A DNA stretch of 64,000 nucleotides from Ilyonectria destructans (Eukaryota; Ascomycota; Sordariomycetes; Hypocreales; Nectriaceae). The stretch spans positions 1,798,001 through 1,862,000 of the forward strand of contig JAHEWK010000014.1 of the NCBI GenBank assembly GCA_020740775.1, written 5' to 3'. The notes beneath the pieces are model-generated. The model saw only the letters and a list, made by a program, of their open reading frames with translations. It searched no databases and had not been told where the DNA came from. Positions 42,487-53,470 of the stretch are shown here, piece by piece; positions within the stretch are counted from its first letter, which is position 1, and each line of letters begins with the position of its first letter. Both the position numbers and the translations under genes were made by a program.

Positions 42487-44664
42487 TTACAATCCAAACT
42501 TATACTCTTGCAGTTCGTCCTCGTTTGAACCCTCCCGAAGGGGCCCGATCATCTTATCCAGGCCAACAATCTCGCGATGCCATCGCCAAATCAGAGGCAA
42601 CGGAATCCAGTTCCAGTCCAAAGCCACAGTGCTGGAGCCTGCAGAGGCTCTCTCGAGCTGAGTGTAAAACCCCATCGTCACTCCCTCCTGTTCCTTTTGT
42701 GGCCGATCTGCATTCCGAAAAAAGTCCCAATCAAGGGGCCACATGGCCTCATCACTCCATTCGATAGGCTGTTTAGAAACTAGGTCGTAGATCGGCCAAG
42801 GGCCATCTCCAACGTCGGTGGCGATGCCCAATTGGTGGACAAAGGCATGAAGGAGGTCCCACAGAATTTCATTGTACTCCAGGTCATTCAAGACGCCCGT
42901 CTCATCTGAGACCCGGCGACTGGGAACCTCGATATCCACAGCTTGGAAAGCGTCACCCAGCTCCTCGATCAAGTGTAGAACGCGCCGGCAACCGCGAGAA
43001 CAAATCTGTACCGCGCCCTCAAGAACAACGTGCGCTTCGACTTGAAAGAAGTTTAGGTCTGGTTCCAATTCCCTTTGAAGAAGCAGACCTTTGACGTAGC
43101 CAAGAACAAGCCAGAGCTTTCCGTGCCCGGCCTTTGGCCCAGCCAGCCCAATGTTTGCAGCTTCCAGAACCTCTTCCCTCGTGACATACGAGGTATCGAG
43201 ACTCATCATAGTGTCCACTCCGACTGTCAGAAGAGCAGCAAGCTGGATTTTCACCAGGGTGACATTTGGGAAGGACGAGGTCTGGGACAAGAACATGGCA
43301 ATTCGCGCGTCGTACCCAACCAGTGGCAGAACTTTGAAGAAAAGTTCGTGGGTTGGTAGTCGCATGCCGAGAATGGGGTTGCCATTGGGTCCGAAAGTGA
43401 CCAGATCCTGTTGAATCAATCGCCGCTTGGTTTCCTCCACGGGCACAGGATCGAGTTCCTTCAGGGCTGCGATTACCCTTTCACCCTGGATCGGCCAGTC
43501 GGAAAACTCGGCCAGACCAGCGAGGAAACCAGACAGTTGGGGGCCAGTGACGTCCATCCGTCGAGGTCTCTCCGCGTTGGCCCCATCGAGAAAGTCCACG
43601 TGCTGGTACACGATAGCACTCGCTCCCAGAAAGTCGTTCCTGTCGACCCACGAAATTTGTTCTTTGCGCTCGGATGCTGAGGTTCGCAAGTTGAGGCGGA
43701 CGGTTTGGGCCATCTTTCGATCAAACACTTTTCTCGTCCTGGTGTCGTTGGTCACGATGTGGAAGCAATCCGAGTCAAAAACCTGCTCCGGGATCCGAAA
43801 ATGACTCTTGGTGATCACGAGCCGTTTCTCGCCGTCAGTGTTTACACACAAATCGCGACCAGTGGAGTCTGATTGAATTTTGTCAATGGACCAGTCCTCA
43901 GGAGGAAAGCCGATCTGTTTTAATTCTCGAAAGGACACAACGGTGTGCGAATGCTCTGGGTCGGCCATGGAGATGCGATCAACAACGACCGGCAGGATCT
44001 CCTCTTCTCCCACGGTTATTGCACTTGCGACGCTGGCGTAGAGGATGATTTCAAAATCTGCCATCGGGGCACGTCGATAGATTTTGAAGAAGCTTCCAAC
44101 GAGGTCGCTCATCGGTTCCGAGGACATTGTCAGAACTCTCAGCGTCGCCTTTTTTTGCTGTATCGATGTCTCTGTCGCCCAGGTTAGCAGAGCTACAAGG
44201 AGCAGGGCAAACTCTGCGGAAACATCCGCATCGACATCCACGATGAACAAGACCTTCGAGGGAAGGATCGAATCCTTCCAGCCTTCACGGCCCAAGAGTG
44301 GCGGGGGGATAGAATTGGCTCGAAGCATGGTCAACATAGTGCCGTAGGACTCCGTGGCCAAATCGTATGTAGAGTCGCCGTCGTAAAAAGCGGCTTGAAA
44401 AGACTCGTTGTTGTGCTCGTCGGTAATCTCCGACGACTTTTGTTGCGAGGTGATGTGAAGCACAAGGGTATCGAGACACGAATAAGCCATTGACTTATAA
44501 ATCTCGAAAGGGACCGACTGCTCAGATGAGCTCTTTTCGGTGATGCCGGGGCCATGGATGTGACCAAGCCGGACGTAGCTGTCCCCGTCCTGTGGGAGAG
44601 TCCATTTGGTGATTTCTTCAATAACCGAACTCTGGTTAGCTGAAAACTGGGAGTCGGACACCAT
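42487..44664 (-). CDS. Degenerate DEAH-box helicase-like protein, copy 1
   Basis: Single-exon gene, 725 aa, ATG at 44664 chosen by alignment with its paralog at 55612. Layout follows a DEAH RNA helicase without its catalytic motifs. A Walker-A-like stretch is degraded (GPGITEKSS, about 38-46). Motif II reads VDVDA at 142-146 instead of DEAH. Motif III SAT is SSE at 181-183. The RecA2 end reads FDRKMAQTVRL then SERKEQISWVDR (about 331-342), where QRxGRxGR should be. Winged-helix/HA2-like part at about 372-480 with LxxDPRL-like YDARIAMFL. It cannot be an ATPase by these motifs; it may be a structural or RNA-binding descendant. Frame intact over 2.2 kb, so under selection or recently active. Confidence 0.65.
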   Translation of the reverse strand: MVSDSQFSANQSSVIEEITKWTLPQDGDSYVRLGHIHGPGITEKSSSEQSVPFEIYKSMAYSCLDTLVLHITSQQKSSEITDEHNNESFQAAFYDGDSTYDLATESYGTMLTMLRANSIPPPLLGREGWKDSILPSKVLFIVDVDADVSAEFALLLVALLTWATETSIQQKKATLRVLTMSSEPMSDLVGSFFKIYRRAPMADFEIILYASVASAITVGEEEILPVVVDRISMADPEHSHTVVSFRELKQIGFPPEDWSIDKIQSDSTGRDLCVNTDGEKRLVITKSHFRIPEQVFDSDCFHIVTNDTRTRKVFDRKMAQTVRLNLRTSASERKEQISWVDRNDFLGASAIVYQHVDFLDGANAERPRRMDVTGPQLSGFLAGLAEFSDWPIQGERVIAALKELDPVPVEETKRRLIQQDLVTFGPNGNPILGMRLPTHELFFKVLPLVGYDARIAMFLSQTSSFPNVTLVKIQLAALLTVGVDTMMSLDTSYVTREEVLEAANIGLAGPKAGHGKLWLVLGYVKGLLLQRELEPDLNFFQVEAHVVLEGAVQICSRGCRRVLHLIEELGDAFQAVDIEVPSRRVSDETGVLNDLEYNEILWDLLHAFVHQLGIATDVGDGPWPIYDLVSKQPIEWSDEAMWPLDWDFFRNADRPQKEQEGVTMGFYTQLERASAGSSTVALDWNWIPLPLIWRWHREIVGLDKMIGPLREGSNEDELQEYKFGL

Positions 44665-44959
44665 TTTGGACACACTTTCGGGTTCAATGGAGTAGATTGT
44701 TGACAATGTAGAGTGTGGTAGTTGTGGAGTTGGGGTTTGGTGTTGATGGCTGTCCTTTATCCAACTGGAGGTGAAGTGTTCAGTGAACATCGACCGACTA
44801 TTCAAGGCCTGATACCAGAACACAACCGGCAAACAAAATTGTTGTTCCAAAAGACTTTGGGCTTATTCCGTCCAAACTGCGGTGGCTAGCGGAACAGTGG
44901 CGCCTGCTCTGGCTGCTCAACACACAGTGGATCAAGCAACAAGTCTCCAGCAAGGCCGT

Positions 44960-45502
44960 AGAGCACAAACGTGTTGGCGATGACCTGCCACTGGCAAAGG
45001 TCGACCGTGTGCTTGTCCTGGGCATTGTCGAGTGCTAGTGGGGTGACGACGATTGCTTTAGCCGCGAGCATGAGGCTACCCACCCTCCTTATGGATATGT
45101 GGGAGCTCGTCACACGCTGGCTCATGTCTGTGAGGCAGGGAGGTGTTGAGACACTGCTCGACTTCCTCCTGCGGAAGTGTGGCCCCAAGAAAACGGGAGG
45201 CTACCGAGCGCTGCAAGCTCTCGCAGGTCGGAAAGTAGACATCGGCAGGCAGGAAGCCATACCGAGAGAGCATGACGCCTGTAAGCAGGCTGTCAATAAA
45301 AGTATCGATGCCAACACCACGGTCGAAGCAGTAGGACAGGTGGCTCATGTCGCCTCGGGATGGCCTGATGCTTGGCTTTGAGGAGCGCCTCAAGCTCGCC
45401 GAAGCCACGTGGAACCGAAGGAGCCTCAATTCAAAGGCTCCCAGGACCGCTGTTAGCAAGTGGGCCGACTTCGCCCGCTCACGCAGGGCCATGGACAACT
45501 GA
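44960..45502 (+). pseudogene. Pseudogene related to the 48.4-49.4 kb element
   Basis: Collinear matches to the pseudogene at 48427-49394 in three changing frames: LPLAKV (versus LPFAKV), then MWELVTRWL with GGVETLLD (versus LWDRVTQWL and GIVETLID), then a C-terminal module with LAEATWNRR and KWADFAR ending in TGA at 45502. The module also matches the C-terminus of the intact gene at 61915-62796. An in-frame stop and at least two frameshifts break it. Confidence 0.6.
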
Positions 45503-46410
45503 ATCACCAGAGCCTCAAGGCACTGGCTGGTCATGGCGTGCCTATACAGGCGCGCTTAGGGGATGTTGAAGTCGCACAGTAGTTGACGACTGAAAGTGCA
45601 AATACAGCTCAGATGACTGGGCTCTACGGAGATGCCCTCATTGAAGCGAAGCCCAGTTAACACACTTGATGTTTGTGGTGGAAGGACAGTGGGTCAAAGG
45701 ACAGTGGGATGGGCAAGCTGGATACGGTTTGGACATATTGCTGGAGGTGGATGGTTTGAAGCGCAAGGAGGAAAAGAAGGGCGAGAATGGCAAGATGAGC
45801 ACACGCAGCGACTGCTTTTGAGAACAACATTGTGAATATTAATGCGAGTTATATGAGGTTTTTCTCTCTCGATCGACCGTTGTCCAGGCTGCTCCGTCGA
45901 CTTGGGCTCGCCGACAAGTTCTTGCTCCTCATTTCCATTGCTCATTTCGCCTAATTACATCCTGAGCGCCGTATGATGTCCTGCCGGAGTTTCTCGTGTG
46001 GTCTTGTATGGTCTCGTGCGGTCTCGTGTGATTCGGTTCGGATGGTCCTCTGTCGGTAAGAGTTCATGGTCGTCTTCCGTGGTTACCAAACGTCCACCTA
46101 TGGCAAGTCAGTCAAACATCTGCGACCAGTAGTCTGAAACATACCGCACTTGTAACAGTCCAGCCATCAGTTAGGCACTCGTCCCTCGGTCCAGCAACTA
46201 CCCTCTTTACTCCTTCGACATCAACCGATTCCGTTTGAGCTCCAGGTAGTTGGGTTTCCCGGTCTCTTATCGTCTAACATCACGCCCGCGGGGCTTCCTG
46301 GTCCCAGGCTTTCCGACGTCATCGAACTCCCTGGCCTCACTTCAACGGACCCTGTCATTTCTGCTGGGAGCACCGGGAGTCTGCGGTTGACGGCGCTTTT
46401 TGGGAATGGT
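45503..46410. other. Intergenic region
   Basis: About 0.9 kb; a short GTCTCGTG-type repeat (three variants) occurs around 45993-46035. No supported gene. Confidence 0.4.
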
Positions 46411-47646
46411 TCAGCTACCGTCGGCGGATGGGACACGCTTCCGCTTCTTTGGCATGGCCCGACGGGCATCGGGACCCGCCTCAGGCCTGTCGTTTGCAGA
46501 TGTTCCCATTGTATCAGGCATCTTGGACATGGCTGCTGCGATAGGAGCTGATGAGCTCGCAGCATCGTGCCCTTCAGCCTCGATCTCCAGCTGAGAGTGA
46601 TCCCGACTGACCCTCTGGTCCCCTCCAACATCTGCCTGCATTGCGCGGTTGTTCGGGACAGGGTCGGACGACACCTTTGGTTCGCTAGCCACTGGCGCAA
46701 AAAGCTCTGGATTGTAAATTGGAGGTACCTGGACAGTCTTCGTGTATAGCAGCATGTAAGAATGCCCGCCAGTATCACTGAGGCTCCAATCATCACTCAT
46801 GAAAGTGGATGGGGTTTGAGCCATCGCAACCGGCTGGCCATTCCTCATGTAAGTTCGAATGAACTCACGATCTGGGGCATCGGATCTCATCCGGACCACC
46901 GCTATGAGATAGTAGTCCTTCCATGAGGACGGGAGGACGAATTTCCAACCCGCATCTCCTTTGCGGAAAGTCCCTATGGGCATCTCGAAGTTGCGCAGGT
47001 CGGCAAATGACCAAGGTTTGCTCGGGTTGGACAAATATTCCACCCTCACGAATCTGGGACGCCAACTGATTGGTATCTTGACCTTCTCGGCTTTCGGCAT
47101 GAAAAAGCCGTCAATGAACTTCTGTAGGCTCACATTGGACTCTTGGTGGCAATGATACTGCAGTAGGCCGGCTTCGCCTTGTTCAGTGGGAGTACCAGGA
47201 GAAAGGCCTTCACGCGTGTCCGAATCGAAGAATCCACGAAGCAAGGCCCACTCCAACGACGACCACAGAGTGCTGTTCATGAGGGAGCTCTTTGCAAGCG
47301 ATGCAAAAGAAAAGCCCTCAGGGACCAAGGTCCTGAGCTCGTCAACCAGCCGTTTCTTGCCCGCAACCATGGACTTAAACAGCTCAGGGTCATTGTCGGG
47401 AAGATCAAAATCCTGCCAAGAGTAGGGCAAGATGGGATTTCTCTCCTCCTCAGGGAGGCGAGGGTGCTCATAACAAAAGCTATTGGCGTGCCTGATAAGT
47501 TGAATCAGGCAGTCCAGGCCGTTTGTTTTGATACCCACATCGGCCTGCCGGAACGGCACTGGCGGTTCGGTGCGCAACTGTTGCACCCTCATGAAGAATT
47601 CGGAGGGTCTGTCAACCAAATCACGAAGGTCTCTCGAGGTAGCCAT
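46411..47646 (-). CDS. Hypothetical protein, possibly degenerate ubiquitin-specific-protease-like, C-terminal NLS
   Basis: Single-exon gene, 411 aa from the ATG at 47646 (an open frame continues upstream, but MATSRD is the first ATG with compact spacing). Weak pattern resemblance to USP/UCH-type ubiquitin peptidases: a possible Cys box (NGLDCLIQLI, about 44-53), a PRFVRVEYLSNPSKP strand region, KDYYLIAVV, and a closing SYMLLYTKT segment. The expected GH(Y) catalytic His region is replaced by REFIRTY, so it would be inactive. The C-terminus has PKKRKRV, a classical nuclear localisation signal. The family assignment is tentative; the gene itself is well supported by its long frame. Confidence 0.55.
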   Translation of the reverse strand: MATSRDLRDLVDRPSEFFMRVQQLRTEPPVPFRQADVGIKTNGLDCLIQLIRHANSFCYEHPRLPEEERNPILPYSWQDFDLPDNDPELFKSMVAGKKRLVDELRTLVPEGFSFASLAKSSLMNSTLWSSLEWALLRGFFDSDTREGLSPGTPTEQGEAGLLQYHCHQESNVSLQKFIDGFFMPKAEKVKIPISWRPRFVRVEYLSNPSKPWSFADLRNFEMPIGTFRKGDAGWKFVLPSSWKDYYLIAVVRMRSDAPDREFIRTYMRNGQPVAMAQTPSTFMSDDWSLSDTGGHSYMLLYTKTVQVPPIYNPELFAPVASEPKVSSDPVPNNRAMQADVGGDQRVSRDHSQLEIEAEGHDAASSSAPIAAAMSKMPDTMGTSANDRPEAGPDARRAMPKKRKRVPSADGS

Positions 47647-48426
47647 CGCGGCGGATTGTGGTAGGACGGGTGCGAAAGGTTGTGTGAATGATGAAATCGC
47701 TTTGTTGGGTTGGATTTGCGTGATATGTTTCCAACGCGCTGCCTGACAAAGGCGATGATTCAATGCCGACACGCAGTTGAACAAGCCCAACAGAAACCAC
47801 CAATCATAAAAATAGGTTTGCATTATTCTAGGTACCTACTTTATCATCACCTGATTTATGTATTTTATCCACACAGAAGGCATCAACGCTCAGAACCCAT
47901 CCCAAAATTTGCAACCATTCGAACCCATTCACACGTTCATTCAACGTGGTGTCAAAGCCAAAGGCCAAAATGCCCATGAACCAAGCAACTTTGTCAAGCC
48001 AGTTGCCAAAGTTTACCACGCCCACCACATTTTCCCGGCTCGAGGAAATGACAAAGCGGTTGGACTTAATGTGCTCGTCGATTAGGGACGAAGCAGACAA
48101 GGCCGGTTTACACTCGCCACTGCAAAGGAGGTCAGTTTCGAACTGTCGGAAACCGTCATCCTTGAACGAGAGGTTGACGGGATCCTTTTCCACCGGAAGT
48201 AATGTGCTCCAAGATTCCCGACACACATGCGCCGTCAATTACGACGAGCATCTCCGGGCGGCCTTCTTCAATTCACGTCACCTCAGGGCATCTTCGTTCA
48301 CTCATTTTTTGTGCGCGCAACAATCGCCGCCACAACTTTCGAAATTCACGGAGTGCATCATTTCCCTTCCAGTACCTGTTCTCCCCCGCCATTCGTGCGC
48401 AAAGTAATCTCCCACTACCTGCCGTC
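47647..48426. other. Intergenic region
   Basis: A minus-strand frame at 47828-48238 looks protein-like but has no ATG at its head (starts TTG) and no clear splice partner; it may be an exon remnant. Otherwise nothing recognised. Confidence 0.4.
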
Positions 48427-49394
48427 ATGTCTTTCGGTGAGCATCACGTCCTAATCACCACCATTGACAGAGGACATGCAGAGTGGAAATGCTAACGAAT
48501 GACATGCAGCCAATTTCCCATCCTCCAGGACATTTCCAGCCCCAACCCCTTTCGCAAACCCACCGGGACGAACGATATTCTGGGAGCACCACGGAGAGCT
48601 TTAGGCTGAGGAGCCAACCAAGCTGCCGAGCGTAGAGCTCCGACCAAAGATATGGAAGGCTCACTTCCCTGGTGTCTCCCCTGTGGGAGAGGCCTTTGAG
48701 GTCAGGGTCCCGGCTGGGGTGGCCTTTGACTGCCTCATACTGGGCCCTGGGGGGGCTCATCTCAGGCGCCTGCAGGGAATTCTAGATGACCGTCTCACTA
48801 TCACATGGCGATATGAGAATCCAATCCCAGCCACCGCGACTTTACACACCGGGTCGTTGGACGAGCTTCCATTTGCGAAGGTCGTTCGTTTCATGGTCAT
48901 CAACCTCAAGGAAGTTCAATGGCGAGATCCACGGCGTCTGTGGTTCTCGCCAGAGCACCCAGTCTTTCAGGGCTACGTGGTAGACCTTTGGGACCGTGTT
49001 ACCCAATGGTTGGTAGATCTTCTCAAGCTGGGAATTGTCGAGACACTCATCGACGTCATTCTACGACACTCCCTCACCACGCGAAGCTCTGGCGCCGGTA
49101 TGTTGTTGCACCAGGTCGTTGACATTGGAGTGGACGATGGAATCGATGAGGCCTTTTTGAAAGAGCAAGCTGTCTGAGGTTTCCATCAACCACATCCTCG
49201 ACAAGCACGAGATGATATGGCCACTCACCAAGGCCCTGGGCATGTGGGTCGCGTCGCACCAGGAGGGGCCGACGCTCAACGCTGGGCAGCGAATCTTGCT
49301 TGCAGAGTCGATTTGGCGTCGAAGGGTCGAAACCAATTGTACCTGGGGTGTCACGGAGTGGGCTAATTCGGTCCGTGCCAAGTTTGGCAACTAA
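48427..49394 (+). pseudogene. Disrupted gene of the accessory family with the LAExxW C-terminal module
   Basis: A start at 48427 (MSF) with a good intron (48437-48509; GTGAGC donor, GCTAAC branch, GCAG acceptor) leads into a frame with an in-frame TAG at 48602-48604. It is then open for about 190 codons to a TGA at 49175, and in another frame continues as the C-terminal module (HILDKHEM, LAESIWRRR, EWANSVR) to TAA at 49392-49394. One stop and one frameshift (about 49165-49185) inactivate it. The module matches the intact protein at 61915-62796; the middle matches the relic at 44960-45502. Confidence 0.6.
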
Positions 49395-50713
49395 TCTGTC
49401 CCATACGGAAGGGAGCCTCTCACGAGCTGCTCATTCTACGAACCGCGTACCAACAAGACATGATGGGCATCAGGAAGGTGGAATGGGCGATCGGAGAGCG
49501 CAGGGTGTGGGTCATGCAGGATTTTGTAATTAAAATTGGCTCAGCTGCATCATTTCATGACCGTGTTCTGCTTGTGTGAAGTGACCTTGGCGCATTATTT
49601 TGTCGCGGTGCGAGTGCCATGGACGTGTGAGATTGCGGCGACTTGACTTCAAATGCGACGCCTGCCCAGCGCACACTGACGTTTACGTCCCCCCATTAAT
49701 GGTCAGTTGTATGAAGTTCCTATTTCATCGCTTGACACTGATTCCAATGACGTTCTTTAGGTTTTGTGCAGCGGCTATCTCTTGCCATTCTTGTACGGCT
49801 TGTGTGGATCAGTGGGCCGTGCCGCAGGATAAGTTCGCGGCTGAAGGGATGGGTAAGGAAGGAACATAATGCTTATTTCAACGACATTGCTGCACACGCA
49901 AGACATGAATCGTGATGACGGCGTCATGACGAGTTGCGCAAGAAGTGAACAACTCAGAGTGAGGACACTGACACACTGAAACGATCGCCATTGTCACGGC
50001 AAGCACGAGCTGGGAAAATGACAAAAAGCCGACAGATGAGCCAAGGAGACACCCCACTGCGAACAAAGACGATGTCCTACCGTGTTCTTCGGAGTTGCAC
50101 GAGGCGCGAAATATGGCCCTCCTGCGCGTAATTTTGTGACTCTACCAAGCATGGGCGAAAATGTATTTTCATCATGGTCGCCTTGCAGTCAAGTTCCTAA
50201 ACCGTCCGACGAGCTCAGACTAGAGTGACCCGGACGCGTGTCGCAAAGATGGTGCAGAAGATATGCGTTTGTTTTTATGTTGGCAGTTGTCTGTTATTTG
50301 AGTAGGCTTCAATATCAAGCTGCTGGTCGACGTGGTATGGTGCTCATGCAATGAACCGCCTGACGGTTCACGAGAAGAGACTTGCGTGGCACGTTTGTGG
50401 AGACGTCGGTATCAAAAAACAGTGGACAAAAAAAATAGACTGGGATTTTCACCTCGCGAGAAAAGGAAGTGACGAGAATGCCACGATGGGGGAGAGAATC
50501 CCGTATTGATTTGTGTTTCCATCCCACAGCCAGCTTGCTGCATTCCCCATCCGACCCTGCCACCACAAATAAACATTGCCGATTGACCATTCCGAAGATG
50601 GTGACAGAGACACCAGAGCCTGAATCAGCCGTTCATCGGTGCAGATTGACGGCAAAGTGTCCCGGCAGGCACCAAGAATGACATCTGAGTGGTGACGTGG
50701 ACCAGGCAATTGA
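49395..50713. other. Intergenic region
   Basis: 1.3 kb with only short ORFs on both strands and no recognisable product. Confidence 0.4.
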
Positions 50714-51085
50714 TCACACGTCGGGTCGTCCACTGCTACCAAATGGATGTTCATCGTCCGATAAGATGTCGTCCAGAGGAGCGACTCCTCTCCTGACCTT
50801 GGTTTCTATGATAGTGCGTCGATGCTTCGTTTCTCTAACAAAGGAAACTAGTCGACGCTTCCGGATCGGACCAGGAGTCTTAGAAGGTGATGGCTCCGTT
50901 CCTGGCAAGCTCGTATGATCCTGCTTTTTAGGAGTTGGTTCTTCTGACAGAGGCTGTTTTTTACTTCCAGGATCCTTGGCAGGCAATGACTGCGTTGCGC
51001 CCAAGCTCGTACGATCCTCACTCTCAGGAGTGGGATCTTCCGGCAGGGGCCGTCCCTGGCTTCCAGGACTCTCGTGATCGGTCAT
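50714..51085 (-). CDS. Hypothetical disordered protein with 32-residue repeat
   Basis: 123 aa, ATG at 51085. Two tandem copies of a 32-residue unit (PLPEDPTPESEDRTSL... and PLSEEPTPKKQDHTSL...) rich in Pro, Ser, Glu and Lys, followed by a basic stretch (RKRR, KHRR, KVRR) that could act as a nuclear signal and an acidic end (DDILSDDE). Low complexity suggests disorder. Unknown function; weak support as a gene because it is short. Confidence 0.4.
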   Translation of the reverse strand: MTDHESPGSQGRPLPEDPTPESEDRTSLGATQSLPAKDPGSKKQPLSEEPTPKKQDHTSLPGTEPSPSKTPGPIRKRRLVSFVRETKHRRTIIETKVRRGVAPLDDILSDDEHPFGSSGRPDV

Positions 51086-52324
51086 GTCGTGGCTTTTGAC
51101 TGAGGAATGACTCGAATGTATCAAAGTATTGAGCAAAGGTTTGTGGGAAGGAAGAAATCAGGACGGGAAGAGCAACGGGAAGAGCTGTGAATCACCAGCA
51201 GTCGCCAAAGTTACGGCACTCCCTTCATCACCAACTCAACCAATAGGATACTGAGCGTCATTCTTTGTCGGAGTCATGCCTGAGGCCATAGGCCAAGTGG
51301 GTCGCATCGCCTTTGGGAAACAACAACGCTCCACGTTTGCTTCTGTGCAACATGGGGTCATGGGTCCAATTACTCATTCACCGATGGAACCCAGGTGAAC
51401 AGGCCGGCAAGATGTCTACTCACACATGTCGTACTGAGATGCGTAAGAGGAAAGTTATTGTGGTGAATCTTGAGTGGTGAATGATTTAGAAAGGCTCTCG
51501 TGGATATGACGAGCATCTACAGACTCCCCCATAACAACGAAGCTTCATCCCAGGTGGATCTTTAGACACTAACAAGTCCCCGAAGAACAGCGACCTTTCG
51601 ATTGAGGTTCCTAATCCCGATGGGTGGCCATCCCCAAGCGGATCTTCAGGCACTAATGCGAAGACGCCAGCCATCCATTAAATTGCCGACCTCAAGCAAG
51701 AACAACGCGACCAAACAGTAGAGTCGACATTTTTCGATGGCAACTACACGGTGTCGGACCATGCCCAGGAAGAGGCGACTTCAAAGAAATAATACCCATA
51801 AGCTAGCTAGAACCTAACAGAGTTCCCGTGTTTCGGTTGTAGGTTTCAGGGTAGACAGGTGCTTCTATTTCAGTGTCCTGGTTGCGCACCTGTTAGCGGT
51901 CTTGATGGGGAATTTCAAGTTGGATAGCGATGAGGTCATGCTCACCTAGAGATTGACCGTCGGCGAAAACACGGCAGAGTTCCTGGTGCAGCGGTTGCAG
52001 GCTTAAGTTCCTCTGCTACGCTGTGTTAGTTGCGCACATGTTAGCGGTCTCGATGGAATTGAAGATTCAGATAGTGATCAAACCTTACTCACTTCCTGGT
52101 TGATCGTTTCGCGACTTCAACCCATTCTCGATGGTACAGGCGGTAAAATATCCGTGAAAGTGTCCGAGACGTCGTTGTGGTTGGTTTTAATTGTCGGCTG
52201 ATTATGTCCAGTTCGTAGCTGGGGCCGACCGCGTGAGACCGTTGGAGCCGGGAACCTCACTGATAGGAGTGGGTTTAAGGGAATTAGGAGTCGATATGTC
52301 TGGATGGGTCCCCTCGTGATAAAA
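51086..52324. repeat. Intergenic region with duplicated intron-like segments
   Basis: On the minus strand, two related segments (about 51883-51960 and 52029-52095) share GTTGCGCAC, TGTTAGCGGTCT and GATGG on the plus strand. Each resembles an intron with a GTGAGC/GTGAGT donor and CTAACA near the acceptor. Adjacent sequence 52068-52190 is related to 55208-55330. This looks like a fragmented multi-exon gene family; I cannot build a coding model. Confidence 0.4.
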
Positions 52325-53470
52325 TCATCTGGTCTCGAAGTCAGCATATTCGTCGGTGCCCAACTCAAGGCTTTGGCTCCTGGTGAACTGTGATCCCGTA
52401 GGATGCAGCCTTACCTCCTGGGCGGCTTCCCTCTCCCAAACAATTCGCTCTCGGCGGTGGTTCAACCAGCAGTTTTGGTACGCAGTTTTTAACTGGTCGA
52501 TGCCGACCGGCACGTCTTGGGTGCCTCGTGCTGCCAAGAACATCTGGTACGACACCTCGGTGGATATGTGCGAGCTCAACCCATCACTCTGCAGATTGTC
52601 TAGCGCGCATATAATGCGCGAGAGATCGAGGACGCTCACAACGACTGGGCCTTCTGAATGAGCCCGTGGCGTCACAAAGACCAAAGTGCCTAGTTGGGCC
52701 AACAGATCTGATTCGATGGAAGGTAAGATCCGGTTGGCGACGGCCTCATCCCGTAACTTCATATGCCGGTCGTGAAGCGGCATATCCGACATGTCTTGGA
52801 CGTCAAACAGTCCGTCGAGAACGCGGCAAGCTGTCGGATTGGGAAAGTTGAACGGACGGCGATCATCTCCCCGACACATAGCGGCGTACCGGATGGTAAA
52901 GGTCAAAATATCATGTCTCCAAGGCCCCCGCCAGAAGGGATGGCAGATGATTCGAGACAGCTTCTTGCAGAAGCCGGCGGACCATATAGCGTTCGCCTGC
53001 ACTCGTCCGTCATGTGAGATGGTTCCGTTTTCTTCGATATTAACCTCCAGGTCTTCCATGAGGTTGATGGGATCCATGTCAAGAAGACGGATGCAGGTCT
53101 TCCAGAGCGCATGCAGGTCGCTATCTGTCGCACTGATCATGTCAACGCAGCGCTTGATCAAGGATGCAGAATACTCCTCTATCAGATCCGTCTCATCATC
53201 GTCAGTCCATATCGGGGCAAACCGAGCCGGACCAGAAGATGCCCATCCTTCAGATCCGAAGAAGTCTTCGATTGTTGTACGCGACCGTTGCTTCAGGCCA
53301 CGCTTAGAGTTCTTGACGTACACTGGCCACTGATCGGTGAAGGCCTTTGTCGCCAACCTCTGAGGTCGGCCCACAGGGGCTTCGTGGCCTCCGTACTGGG
53401 CGCTCCGTGTCGTCGTTGAGCCCAAGGATGCCATGCCTGGTGTTTTCTTCGAGCCGGTTGGTCGTCCCAT
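52325..53470 (-). CDS. Hypothetical protein
   Basis: Single-exon gene, 381 aa, ATG at 53470 (MGRPTGSKK); the frame upstream starts with GTG only. Family not recognised. The N-terminal 40 residues are basic and contain two GRP elements (MGRPTGSKK, VGRPQR) that recall AT-hooks. The middle and C-terminal parts are globular with many Trp and Leu (WRGPWRHDILTF, VLDLSRIICALDNLQSDG). No secretion or membrane signal. Located in the duplicated region between the two helicase-like genes. Confidence 0.6.
   Translation of the reverse strand: MGRPTGSKKTPGMASLGSTTTRSAQYGGHEAPVGRPQRLATKAFTDQWPVYVKNSKRGLKQRSRTTIEDFFGSEGWASSGPARFAPIWTDDDETDLIEEYSASLIKRCVDMISATDSDLHALWKTCIRLLDMDPINLMEDLEVNIEENGTISHDGRVQANAIWSAGFCKKLSRIICHPFWRGPWRHDILTFTIRYAAMCRGDDRRPFNFPNPTACRVLDGLFDVQDMSDMPLHDRHMKLRDEAVANRILPSIESDLLAQLGTLVFVTPRAHSEGPVVVSVLDLSRIICALDNLQSDGLSSHISTEVSYQMFLAARGTQDVPVGIDQLKTAYQNCWLNHRRERIVWEREAAQEVRLHPTGSQFTRSQSLELGTDEYADFETR

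Noticed and set aside
45076..45534. Minus-strand ORF of 152 aa that looks protein-like
   Set aside because: The plus strand here aligns collinearly with the 48.4-49.4 kb element and the 62 kb protein, so the minus reading is taken as a shadow.
47828..48238. Minus-strand frame of 136 aa
   Set aside because: Starts with TTG, has no ATG near the head and no convincing splice partner; left as possible exon remnant.
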